Positions 17,094 through 25,101 of a DNA stretch of 64,000 nucleotides are shown piece after piece. The stretch comes from Planctomycetota bacterium. Lineage in GTDB: Bacteria; Planctomycetota; UBA1135; GCA-002748355. The notes beneath the pieces were generated by a model. It was not told the DNA's origin. It ran no database searches and saw only the letters and a program-made list of their open reading frames with translations. Made by a program: the position numbers and the translations under genes. Numbering within the stretch: the stretch's first letter is position 1; each line of letters starts with the position of its first letter. The DNA lies in NCBI GenBank assembly GCA_020638795.1, contig JACKHW010000003.1, forward strand, positions 62,001-126,000, written 5' to 3'.

Positions 17094-18554
17094 ATGGAAC
17101 AACCTCGAGGATCCTTCTGTGGTCGGACCCGTCGCGAATTCCTCTGGCAGACGGCCGGAGGGTTCGGGGCACTGCCGCTCGTCGATTTGCTCGGGCGCGA
17201 TGGCATGTCGCTCGGCATGCGCGCGACGGACGACGACGCGCCGTTCGCCAATCCACTCGCCCCGAAGGAGCCGCGCTTCCCGGCGAAGGCGAAGAGCGTG
17301 ATCTTCCTCTTCATGTACGGCGGGCCTTCGCACGTCGACACCTTCGACTACAAGCCGGCGCTGTACCCGCTCGACGGCAAGACCATCGACATCAAGACCA
17401 AGGGTCGAGGCGGCACGAAGAGCCAGGGCCGCGTCGTCGGTCCCAAGTGGAAGTTCCAGCAATATGGCGAATGCGGGAAGTGGGTCTCCGACCTCTTCCC
17501 CCACCTCGGCAAGCAAGTGGACAAGATGGCGTTCTTGCACTCGCTCTACGCAGAGTCGCCGCTGCACGGGTCCGCGATGCTGATGATGAACTCCGGACGC
17601 ATCCTGTCGGGAGCGCCGTCCCTCGGAAGTTGGGTCAACTACGGACTCGGCTCGATGAACGAGAACCTACCCGGCTACGTCGTGATGCTCGACGAAACCG
17701 GCGGGCCGATCAGCGGCGCCAAGAACTGGTCGAGCGGCTACATGCCCGCGGTGTACCAAGGCACCGTCCTACGCGGCAAGGGCAGCCCGATCCTCGACCT
17801 CGCGAGACCCGACGGCTTGTCCGAAGCCCAACAGCGGCGCTTGCTCGACGCGATGAAGGGGTTCAATCAAGAACACAGTGCGCAGCGCAGCGACAACAGC
17901 GAACTGCTCGCGCGCATCGCGAGCTACGAACTCGCTTACAAGATGCAGCGACACGCACCCGAGGCCGTCGACTGGCAGTCGGAAGATCCGAAGACACTCG
18001 AACTGTACGGCGTCGACGTCCCCGAGACGCACGAGTTCGGGCGCAAGTGTCTGCTCGCGCGCCGGCTCGTCGAGCGTGGCGTCCGTTTCGTGCAGATCTA
18101 CAGCGGCGGCAACCACAACGACGCCAATTGGGACGCGCACGGCGACCTCGAGAAGAACCACAATTATCACGCTGGTCGAACGGACAAGCCGATCGCCGCG
18201 CTTCTCACCGATCTCGAACGCCGCGGTCTCCTCGACGAGACGATCGTCGTGTGGGGAGGCGAGTTCGGCCGTCAACCGACCGCGGAGTACGCCGAGGGCA
18301 CCGGTCGTGACCACAACTCGGCGGGCTTCACGATGTGGCTCGCCGGCGGCGGCATCCGCGGTGGCACGTCCGTCGGTGCGACCGACGAACTCGGCAACGA
18401 AGCCATCGAACGCCGCATGCACGTCAAACACCTACATGCGACGATCCTCTACCAACTGGGCCTCGACCCGAACGACCTGACCTACTTCTACGCGGGGCTC
18501 GATCAGAAGCTCGTCGGCGTGCAGGGCGCGGACGTCATCCCGGAAATCGTGTAG
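17094..18554 (+). CDS. DUF1501 family protein, second copy, Tat-exported
   Basis: This 486-residue partner of the upstream DUF1549-LamG-DUF1553 protein starts 12 bases after that gene. The N-terminus carries a twin-arginine signal (GRTRREFLWQTAGGFGALPL). Family motifs include VIFLFMYGGPSHVDTFDYKP, the His/Asn-rich NHNDANWDAHGDL, GGEFGRQPTAEYAEGTGRDH and a C-terminal LHATILYQLGLDPNDLTYFY. Compared with the 430-residue copy at 11826-13118 it is longer and clearly divergent, so the modules are not a recent duplication. Its stop lies two bases from the stop of trpS on the other strand, with no room for a separate terminator. Confidence 0.92.
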   Translation: MEQPRGSFCGRTRREFLWQTAGGFGALPLVDLLGRDGMSLGMRATDDDAPFANPLAPKEPRFPAKAKSVIFLFMYGGPSHVDTFDYKPALYPLDGKTIDIKTKGRGGTKSQGRVVGPKWKFQQYGECGKWVSDLFPHLGKQVDKMAFLHSLYAESPLHGSAMLMMNSGRILSGAPSLGSWVNYGLGSMNENLPGYVVMLDETGGPISGAKNWSSGYMPAVYQGTVLRGKGSPILDLARPDGLSEAQQRRLLDAMKGFNQEHSAQRSDNSELLARIASYELAYKMQRHAPEAVDWQSEDPKTLELYGVDVPETHEFGRKCLLARRLVERGVRFVQIYSGGNHNDANWDAHGDLEKNHNYHAGRTDKPIAALLTDLERRGLLDETIVVWGGEFGRQPTAEYAEGTGRDHNSAGFTMWLAGGGIRGGTSVGATDELGNEAIERRMHVKHLHATILYQLGLDPNDLTYFYAGLDQKLVGVQGADVIPEIV

Positions 18555-18556
18555 CG

Positions 18557-19534
18557 CTACGCCCTCGGGGCGTCGAGGCCGCACGCCGCCCTCGCACGAT
18601 CGGTTACGTCGCGCGCGATCGCCCGCGCCTTGGAGGCACCGGCGCGGAGGACGTCTTCGACCTCGTCTCGGTGGCTGTCGAAGTACGCGCGCTTCTCACG
18701 CGCCTCGGCGAATCGGACTTCGATCGCGTCCTTGAGCGCCATCTTGGCGTGTCCGTAGCCGTAGCCGCCTGCACGATAGTTGGCCGCCATCTCCGCGATC
18801 TCGACTTCGCTCGCGACGAGGCTATAGAGCGCGAAGACGGTGTCCGTATCCGGATCCTTCACGTCTTCGAGTTCCTTGCTGTCGGTGACGATCGAAGAGC
18901 AGAGCTTCTTGAGCGCCTTGCCGCTCGCGAAGATCGGAATCGAGTTGCCGTAGCTCTTCGACATCTTCTGTCCGTCGATCCCGGGAACGGGTTCTGGAGT
19001 GCCGAGCGTGTACTCGGGAATCTTGAACACGTCGCCGTACGCACGATTGAACGCCTGCGCCATGTCGCGCGTGAACTCGATGTGCTGCACTTGATCCTTG
19101 CCGACCGGCACGACGTCGGAGTCGTAAGCGAGGATGTCCGCCGCCTGAAGCGCCGGGTAGGCGAACAGCCCCACGGACGGGACGATGCCTCGGTCCTTCT
19201 TCTCCTTGTAGCTCACGCCTCGCTCGAGCAATCCCATGCCCGTGACGGTCATGAGGAGCCACATGAGTTCGCAGACCTCGGGCACGTCCGATTGACGGAA
19301 GAGCGTCGCACGCTGCGGATCGAGGCCGAAGGCGAGATAGGACGCCGCAACGTCGAACGTCTGTTCTCGTAAGATTTCCGCGTCCTTGGTCGTCGTCAGT
19401 GCGTGGTAGTTGGCAATGAAGTAGAACCCGTCGTCCTGCTCCTCGATGTGCTTCCGGATCGCTCCGAAGTAATTGCCGAGATGCAGGAGTCCCGAAGGTT
19501 GGATCCCGGATAGATGACGCCGCCTGCCTTGCAT
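18557..19534 (-). CDS. trpS: Tryptophan--tRNA ligase
   Basis: TrpS charges tRNA-Trp with tryptophan using ATP. This class Ic synthetase has 325 residues, as usual for the bacterial enzyme. The HIGH signature appears as HLGN (residues 18-21, in GIQPSGLLHLGNYFG) and KMSKS is intact at 190-194. The tryptophan/adenylate regions GKDQVQHIEF and YPALQAADIL are also present. Start ATG 19534 was chosen because the frame upstream carries no synthetase sequence and overlaps the divergent gene. The start codon is the reverse half of a CATG palindrome shared with the other strand, so the 5' untranslated leader must lie inside the neighbouring gene's 5' region. Confidence 0.96.
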   Translation of the reverse strand: MQGRRRHLSGIQPSGLLHLGNYFGAIRKHIEEQDDGFYFIANYHALTTTKDAEILREQTFDVAASYLAFGLDPQRATLFRQSDVPEVCELMWLLMTVTGMGLLERGVSYKEKKDRGIVPSVGLFAYPALQAADILAYDSDVVPVGKDQVQHIEFTRDMAQAFNRAYGDVFKIPEYTLGTPEPVPGIDGQKMSKSYGNSIPIFASGKALKKLCSSIVTDSKELEDVKDPDTDTVFALYSLVASEVEIAEMAANYRAGGYGYGHAKMALKDAIEVRFAEAREKRAYFDSHRDEVEDVLRAGASKARAIARDVTDRARAACGLDAPRA

Positions 19535-19559
19535 GCGTGGCGAGAATAGCGGAGCACAC

Positions 19560-21338
19560 ATGCGAGTTGAGGCGGAGATGCGGTGGATTTCGCGATCGGC
19601 GCGCCAAGTCGAGTTTCGGTTGGCTCTGGCTCTCGCAAGCTTGGGTGCGCCTTGTGCCACCGCGCTCGGGCAGGCCGAAGCGACCGAGCCTCCTCCGCTC
19701 TTGCGCGCGCACTCCCACAACGACTATCTGCGCATTCGCCCGCTCGAAGACGCGCTCGCCGCAGGGTTCTTCTCGGTCGAAGTCGACCTCTGCGTCCAGG
19801 AAGGCGAGCTCCGGGTCGCGCACGAACATGCGACCGCCCGCGCCGGACGCACGTTCGAAACGCTGTATCTGTCCCCCCTCGCAAGCCGCGCTCGCTCGCG
19901 ACACGGGCGCGTGTATGCGGATGGCCCGCTCGGTTTCCGACTGCTCGTCGATCTCAAGGACCCGCCGGAGGCGACGTGGCCGCTGCTCGCGCCGATTCTC
20001 GCTCGCTACGCGGACGTGCTGTCGTCGTGGCAGGACGGCATCCTCACCGAACGCGCGATCCGCATCGTGTTGTCGGGCAACAAGCCCACGGTCGACGTGC
20101 GGCAGGAGCGACTTCGCTATTGCGCCATAGATGGCGGCGCGACGGACGAGGATGCTGCGCTCTTCCCGCTGTGCTCGGAACCGTGGACGAAGCGCTTCAC
20201 GTGGAACGGACAAGGGGACATGCCCAAAGGCGAACTCGCACAACTGCGAGTTCTCGTACGGAAGGTGCATGGCCAGGGCCGAAAGCTGCGCTTCTGGCGC
20301 TTGCCCGCGAAGGAACGCGTCTGGCAGACGGTCTTCGACGCGGGAGTCGACGTGCTGCACACGGACGACATCCGTGGCTTGCGTGCGTTCCTCGGTGCGC
20401 GACGTCTCCCGAAGTGGCCCGAGGGCTGGAGCGTCGAGGACCGTGCTGGGCCCGAAGCGGGCGAGTCTGCCATCGAACTCGCGCGTTTCGTGCGCACGGA
20501 TCCACCACTGCGCGCCGTGGCTGTCCGCATCGACCTCGCCTCGTGCCGCCATCGGCTGAAACCCGTGGTCGCCCAGACCACGCGCCGTGAAGCGAAGTGC
20601 TCCGAGCTCGCTGCATCGACGGACGCGGTCGCGTTGATCAATGCGGGGTTCTTCACGTGGGAGGACCACGGACTCGAGCCACGCGGCGCGTTCGTCGTCG
20701 ATGGTAATGTCGTGCAGTCCCCCAAGACCGACGTCGCGTCCAAGGGCGGTGCACGGTTCGCCATCGCGCGAGCGGCACTCCTGCTCGAGGATGCGAGTGC
20801 ACCGAGCCTTGCGTGGCTGTCGTGTCCCCCGGCGATCGAGTCGATCGCGACGACACGCCCCGGTGCGGAAGAGCAGGCATTTCCGAACGGTGCGTGGCTC
20901 GCATTCGCGACCCCATTCGCACACACCGCGAGCGCTCCGGCATCGACCGTTCCGCTCGTGCGACGCATCGAGATCCCGAAGAACGCCATCGGCGCCGGCC
21001 CGATGCTCCTGCGCCACGGAACGAATGTCGTGCGCGCGAGCTGCCTCGGAGAACGCCTGTTCGTCAAGGACAAGCGCCACCCCCGCACCGCCGTCGGCCT
21101 TCGCGGCAACGTCGTATGGCTCCTCACCGTCGATGGCCGTCAACCCGAGTCGGTGGGCGTGACCCTCGAAGAACTCGCCTCGATCCTGCGCGAACTCGGC
21201 GCCACGGACGCGCTCACCTTCGACGGCGGCGGCAGCACGACCCTCGTCTGGAAGGGCCGCGTCGCGAATCACCCGTCCGAGGGTGGTGTCGAGCGCAAGG
21301 TCCCGACGGCACTCGGGCTCTTCCGTCGCGACGTCTGA
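19560..21338 (+). CDS. PI-PLC/GDPD-like domain fused to phosphodiester glycosidase (NAGPA) domain
   Basis: About 592 residues with a signal-like N-terminus (LALALASLGAPCATALGQ). The first half is a TIM-barrel phosphodiesterase of the PLC-like/GDPD superfamily: HSHNDYLRIRPLEDALAAGF, VEVDLCVQEGELRVAHEH and LLVDLKDPPE, ending in FDAGVDVLHTDD. The second half is a phosphodiester glycosidase (NAGPA, DUF2233) domain with INAGFFTWEDHG, RTAVGLRGNVVWLLTVDG and DALTFDGGGSTTLVW. Both activities cut phosphodiesters, so the fusion probably strips a lipid- or sugar-phosphodiester head group outside the cytoplasm (inference). Start 19560 is preferred; 19533 and 19578 are alternatives. The gene is divergent from trpS with only 25 bases between the start codons. 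Confidence 0.8.
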   Translation: MRVEAEMRWISRSARQVEFRLALALASLGAPCATALGQAEATEPPPLLRAHSHNDYLRIRPLEDALAAGFFSVEVDLCVQEGELRVAHEHATARAGRTFETLYLSPLASRARSRHGRVYADGPLGFRLLVDLKDPPEATWPLLAPILARYADVLSSWQDGILTERAIRIVLSGNKPTVDVRQERLRYCAIDGGATDEDAALFPLCSEPWTKRFTWNGQGDMPKGELAQLRVLVRKVHGQGRKLRFWRLPAKERVWQTVFDAGVDVLHTDDIRGLRAFLGARRLPKWPEGWSVEDRAGPEAGESAIELARFVRTDPPLRAVAVRIDLASCRHRLKPVVAQTTRREAKCSELAASTDAVALINAGFFTWEDHGLEPRGAFVVDGNVVQSPKTDVASKGGARFAIARAALLLEDASAPSLAWLSCPPAIESIATTRPGAEEQAFPNGAWLAFATPFAHTASAPASTVPLVRRIEIPKNAIGAGPMLLRHGTNVVRASCLGERLFVKDKRHPRTAVGLRGNVVWLLTVDGRQPESVGVTLEELASILRELGATDALTFDGGGSTTLVWKGRVANHPSEGGVERKVPTALGLFRRDV

Positions 21339-21363
21339 ACGACCGGCACTCCCAACCTCGCTC

Positions 21364-21391
21364 TTGACGCGACGCTTCGGGTCGGCAGGAT
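21364..21391 (+). promoter_or_regulatory. Possible sigma-70-type promoter for tRNA-Arg
   Basis: TTGACG at 21364-21369 matches a -35 box in five of six positions. It is followed after 16 bases by CAGGAT (21386-21391), a weak -10 match. Transcription would begin about 35 bases before the tRNA. This is a pattern match only. Confidence 0.3.
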
Positions 21392-21432
21392 CGACGCCTA
21401 CAGCAGCGCGTTGTTCGACGCGCGGCCAGCAG

Positions 21433-21506
21433 GCACCCGTAGCTCAATTGGATAGAGCATCAGACTTCGGATCTGAGGGTTGGGAGTTCGAGCCTCTCCG
21501 GGTGTA
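21433..21506 (+). tRNA. tRNA-Arg (anticodon TCG)
   Basis: The sequence folds into a full cloverleaf. The 7-bp acceptor stem GCACCCG (21433-21439) pairs with CGGGTGT (21499-21505) with one terminal G-U. The D arm GCTC/GAGC, the anticodon stem TCAGA/TCTGA around loop CTTCGGA, and the T arm GGGAG/CTCTC around TTCGAGC are all present. U33 is followed by T-C-G, which reads CGA (and by wobble other CGN) arginine codons. Base 21506 is the discriminator A. The CCA end is not encoded, so it must be added by nucleotidyltransferase. Confidence 0.95.
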
Positions 21507-21542
21507 TTTCTCGCTCGCGAAATCTCGCCACACGAGTTTCTC

Positions 21543-22085
21543 GTGTGGTGTCGGTGCATCGCATGTTTCGAACCGCTCCAACGGCTTCAAACGCGACGAT
21601 CACGACCCGCGGAGTCCTCGTCTCGTTCGGAGACGTCCAGCGTCCTCATCTTGTTGCTGCTCGTGGCGTTCTTCAGCGGATGCATTGCATCGCCGCGTAC
21701 GCGGTCGACGCCGAAGATCCCACGCATTCTCGTCATGCACGAGAGCGACCTCGCAGCCGCACGCGAACTCGTCGACCGGCTTCCGCCGACGTGTCGTGCC
21801 GATGCACCAACCGCTATCGACTACATCTTCGCCAATCAGGAACGCGAAGACGGATACGGAGTCATGCCGACGCCGTTCGCCGACGAGATCGTCAACGAAC
21901 TCCTCAAGCGTGGGTACGACCCCTTGGATTGTCACTTCAGATTCGAAGATCCCGTGTTGCTCGAGGACGACCGGAGTTCCGTGAAGCGCTTCTTGAATGG
22001 CCCGGTCGAACTATGCAATCCGGGGCGTGGTTCTCGGACGAACTCCCATTTCGAAAGGAACCCGGAGCGTCGCGTTGACCCATGA
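21543..22085 (+). CDS. Small putative lipoprotein, start uncertain
   Basis: I do not recognise this family. The clear part is a hydrophobic helix (SVLILLLLVAFFSGC) ending in a lipobox at 21681. About 130 residues follow, including RILVMHESDLAAARELVDRL, AIDYIFANQEREDGYGV and FADEIVNELLKRGYDPLDCH; codon usage here is like that of real genes. There is no ATG in frame before the helix. GTG 21543 is the best start after the tRNA, leaving an unusually long n-region, and TTG 21651 would leave almost none. Either a non-ATG start or an upstream frameshift explains this. It stands alone between tRNA-Arg and a convergent TPR gene. Confidence 0.5.
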   Translation: MWCRCIACFEPLQRLQTRRSRPAESSSRSETSSVLILLLLVAFFSGCIASPRTRSTPKIPRILVMHESDLAAARELVDRLPPTCRADAPTAIDYIFANQEREDGYGVMPTPFADEIVNELLKRGYDPLDCHFRFEDPVLLEDDRSSVKRFLNGPVELCNPGRGSRTNSHFERNPERRVDP

Positions 22086-22125
22086 AGTGCCTTCGTCGCT
22101 CACGTCGATGCACACCGGTGTTCCC

Positions 22126-22653
22126 TCAGGAATCGGGACTCCACTCGCCGCGCTCGATCTCGTGGATCATCTCGAGAACCGCCTCGTGATCTTCGAACGG
22201 ACAGCGCCGAAGCAACATCAGGGCTGGCTGCACGTCCCCCGCTTCGGCATGAAGTCGCGCGCGCGCGACGTACGCGTGCGGTCCGGCCCCGCGCAGGATC
22301 GCATCGTCGAGGATGCCGGCGGCTTCGTCACGACGTTCCTCGTACATGAGGTCGAGCCAGATGCCGAGTTCTTCGTATCCGATTGCATTGTCCGGCTCGG
22401 CGTCGATCGCGCGGGTATAGCTGCGCTCGACTTCGCTCGTCGGCCAACGAGTGAGCGGCGCGCCGAGAAGCTGGATCAGGTCCCCGCGAGCGACCCATAG
22501 CACGGCTGCATCCGGAAACGCCGCGACAGCAGCGTCGGCGGCCTCGAGGTGCTCGCGACCGACGTTCGCTGGATACGGCGGGCCGATGCGCGCGAACCAC
22601 GATGGCACGTCCGTAGGCTCATCCGTGCTCGGAGTTTCTTCGTCCACGATCAA
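22126..22653 (-). CDS. TPR-like helical repeat protein
   Basis: A 175-residue soluble protein without signal peptide, built of helical hairpins of tetratricopeptide type: ADAAVAAFPDAAVLWVARGD, ERSYTRAIDAEPDNAIGYEE and ARARLHAEAGDVQPALMLLR. It probably mediates protein-protein contact; no partner can be named. The start is TTG at 22653, overlapping the aminopeptidase stop (TTGA), which implies translational coupling with that gene. GTG 22647 is the alternative. Its acidic N-terminus and Pro-rich start are otherwise unremarkable. Confidence 0.7.
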   Translation of the reverse strand: MIVDEETPSTDEPTDVPSWFARIGPPYPANVGREHLEAADAAVAAFPDAAVLWVARGDLIQLLGAPLTRWPTSEVERSYTRAIDAEPDNAIGYEELGIWLDLMYEERRDEAAGILDDAILRGAGPHAYVARARLHAEAGDVQPALMLLRRCPFEDHEAVLEMIHEIERGEWSPDS

Positions 22654-24356
22654 CGCTCCTTGCCGGCTCGTTGCCGTGCGTCTTTCGTGGGCTCTTCCAT
22701 CAAGATGCGCGCGTCTGGATCGATCTCGAACTCGTCGTCCTCGCTCGACAACTCGAAGGAGCCACGCTTGTCCGCCATGCGCACGACCCGGTCTTCACCG
22801 CCCACGCGCACAGGGACCGCGACATCGAACGGCAAACCGTCTTCGACGTGCCACTGGAGGCGCACGATCTTGCCGTCGAGTTGCACCGAAAGCCGCGGAA
22901 GCGAAGCTCGACGCAGATAGACCTCGAAGAACCAATCGAGCTCCTCACCGCTCACGTCCTCCGCGATCGCTAGCAGTTCGTCCGTGTCCGTGAACCGCGC
23001 TTGCAAGCCGTCCTGACGCTTCTCGGCAGCTTCGGTCGGATACGCCCAACGTCGCAACACGCGAAAGAACCGCTCGTCACCGAGCACCCAACGCAACGAG
23101 TGGCAGATCCAAGACCCTTTGTAGTAGATGTCGTTGCCGATGCTGCCGAAGTAGATCTCTTGACTGTCCATCGCGGCGACACGGGGCGCGACCGCGCGTT
23201 GGTTGCGCAACATTCGGCGCTTGGTGAGCATCTCGGTGCGAAGACCCGCCTTGCCGTGCGAACGCTCGATCCAGAGAGCCTGCATGTAGGTGCCGATGCC
23301 TTCGTGGATCCACATGTCCTTCCAGTCGCGACACGTGACGAGGTTGGCCCACCATTCGTGACACATCTCGTGATGGTGCAACCAATCGTAGTCGAACGCC
23401 TGTTTCCGGAACTTGTTGCCATACGCGATGATCGTCTGGTGCTCCATGCCGAGGTGCGGCGTCTCCACCACGGCGTATTTCTCGTTGCGCCACGGATACG
23501 GACCGCACGTCTCCTCCATGTGACGGACGTGCTCGAGAAACTCGGGCAACACCTTCGCCGCGCGCTCTGCGCTTTCGGGCAATGCGTAGAAGAACGCGGG
23601 AACCTTCGTCCCGTCGACGCTCGCGTAGCTGCGTTCGATCACGACGTACGGCGCGATGTTGAGGGCGACGCCGTAGTTGTTCAGCGGATTCTTCGAATGC
23701 CACCGATAGCGCTGCCAGTCGCCGAGATCATCGATTCCCTCGAGCACTCCGTTCGTGGCCACGTACAGCGGCTTCTTCACCGTGATCGCGAGATCGAACG
23801 TCTCCGCCTCGTCCGATGGATGATCCTTGCACGGCCACCAGAGGTCGGCGCCTTCGCCTTGACACGAAGTGGCGATCCACGGGCTTCCATCCTTCGTCTG
23901 GCTCCACGTGAAGCCACCCTGCCACGGCGGGCGCGGTGACACGCGAGGCGCGCCGCCATAGGTCACGGCGACCCGAAAGTTCTCGTCCTGGATCGCGGTG
24001 CCGTCGACCTGGAAGCGCAAGAGACCGCCTTCGTGAACGAACGACACGTCGCGCTTCCCCACGTGCACGGCCCGTACCGACAACGCCTCATCGAGGTGGA
24101 GCGACATCGCACGTGAGCCGGGAACGCTCTTCCCGAGCACGCGTGCGCGCATCGTCATCGTCCCGTCGATGCTGCGCTGGTCGGCGTCGACGCGCAGCGC
24201 CAGCAGTACGTGCTGGACATCGAACCACGCTTGGTCCGCGCGCAACGCACCACCCGAAGTCTGTCGTTGCTCTTGTGCGCGGCACGGGCCCACGCTCAGG
24301 ACGGCGCAGCTCGCAGCGGACACGAGCAACACGACACCGATCGATACGGTCTTCAT
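22650..24356 (-). CDS. M1-family zinc aminopeptidase, exported
   Basis: This 568-residue metallopeptidase removes N-terminal residues from peptides. The N-terminus (MKTVSIGVVLLVSAASCAVL) is a signal peptide. The catalytic domain has the zinc motif HEMCH followed 18 residues later by the third ligand Glu in WIHEGIGTY. The substrate-binding loop reads GMEHQ where most M1 enzymes have GAMEN. The N-terminal beta-saddle is seen as GGFTWSQTKDGSPWIATSCQ and CKDHPSDEAETFDLAITVKK. ATG 24356 was chosen; ATG 24374 (18 bases upstream) is possible. It is the first gene of a two-gene operon with the TPR protein. Confidence 0.92.
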   Translation of the reverse strand: MKTVSIGVVLLVSAASCAVLSVGPCRAQEQRQTSGGALRADQAWFDVQHVLLALRVDADQRSIDGTMTMRARVLGKSVPGSRAMSLHLDEALSVRAVHVGKRDVSFVHEGGLLRFQVDGTAIQDENFRVAVTYGGAPRVSPRPPWQGGFTWSQTKDGSPWIATSCQGEGADLWWPCKDHPSDEAETFDLAITVKKPLYVATNGVLEGIDDLGDWQRYRWHSKNPLNNYGVALNIAPYVVIERSYASVDGTKVPAFFYALPESAERAAKVLPEFLEHVRHMEETCGPYPWRNEKYAVVETPHLGMEHQTIIAYGNKFRKQAFDYDWLHHHEMCHEWWANLVTCRDWKDMWIHEGIGTYMQALWIERSHGKAGLRTEMLTKRRMLRNQRAVAPRVAAMDSQEIYFGSIGNDIYYKGSWICHSLRWVLGDERFFRVLRRWAYPTEAAEKRQDGLQARFTDTDELLAIAEDVSGEELDWFFEVYLRRASLPRLSVQLDGKIVRLQWHVEDGLPFDVAVPVRVGGEDRVVRMADKRGSFELSSEDDEFEIDPDARILMEEPTKDARQRAGKER

Positions 24357-24411
24357 CGCGGCGAGTATAGACATCCCGCGACGCTGCGAGCATCCGCCAC
24401 CGCGTGGCAAA

Positions 24412-25017
24412 TCACGCAAGCATTCGCAAGAACTCCGCAGCGTTCTCGGCCACGTCCCGCGTTCCATCGAGGACGAGATCGGCATAGGTGCGGCTCGGCT
24501 CGACGTATCGGTCGTGCATCGCGCCGACGTGCTCCCGAAAGCGCTGGCGCACTTCGGCCTCGTCCCGACCACGTTCTCGGACGTCGCGGTGCAAGCGTCT
24601 CTCGAGTCGCACTTCGGGCGGCGACGCGACGAAGACGCGAAGGGAGCACCGCGAACGGATTTCTTCGATCGCGAGAACCAGGATCCCTTCGACGAGCACG
24701 ATCGACCGCGGTGCCACTCGCGCAGTGCCGTCTCGACGTCGATGCAACGTGAAATCGTAGCTCGGCATATCGATGGCGAGGTCGCTGCTCAGGCGGTCCA
24801 GATGACTCGCGAGCAGCGCGACGTCGAACGCGGCAGGCTCGTCGTAGTTGTGCGCAGCGATCGCAGCCGCGCAATGGTCCGGGACATCGAGATAATAGTC
24901 GTCCAGACGGAGCACGAGCAGATCGTCACCGAGCGACGCGCGGAGCGCTTCGGAGAGATGGCCCTTGCCGCTGCACGAACCGCCCGCGAGCCCGATGATT
25001 CGTGCGTGATCGACCAT
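24412..25017 (-). CDS. udk: Uridine kinase
   Basis: Udk phosphorylates uridine/cytidine to the monophosphate in pyrimidine salvage. The 201-residue product starts with a Walker A loop (GLAGGSCSGKGHLSEAL). Family motifs are DDYYLDVPDHC, YDEPAAFDVALLASHLDRL, PSYDFTLHRR and VLVEGILVL, followed by the lid region VASPPEVRLERRLHRDVRER. ATG 25017 is the first start consistent with a full P-loop; the longer open frame upstream is antisense to the dehydrogenase gene. It is divergent from that gene across 84 bases. Confidence 0.9.
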   Translation of the reverse strand: MVDHARIIGLAGGSCSGKGHLSEALRASLGDDLLVLRLDDYYLDVPDHCAAAIAAHNYDEPAAFDVALLASHLDRLSSDLAIDMPSYDFTLHRRRDGTARVAPRSIVLVEGILVLAIEEIRSRCSLRVFVASPPEVRLERRLHRDVRERGRDEAEVRQRFREHVGAMHDRYVEPSRTYADLVLDGTRDVAENAAEFLRMLA

Positions 25018-25101
25018 GCGGCGATCAGAGCGCCGTTCGCCAGCCGGCACAAGAGTCGCAACGGTCTGCCACGCCGCTACACTCCCGCGCGGAGGTAGCC
25101 A

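Noticed and set aside
18822..21272. Very long open frame (about 816 codons) on the minus strand across trpS and the phosphodiesterase gene
   Set aside because: It is antisense and out of frame to two clearly recognisable proteins, has no family motif and is Arg-rich; such shadows are common in GC-rich DNA.
21545..22078. Alternative plus-strand frame starting near 21545
   Set aside because: It lacks any signal, domain or hydrophobic pattern; the overlapping frame has a clear lipoprotein helix.
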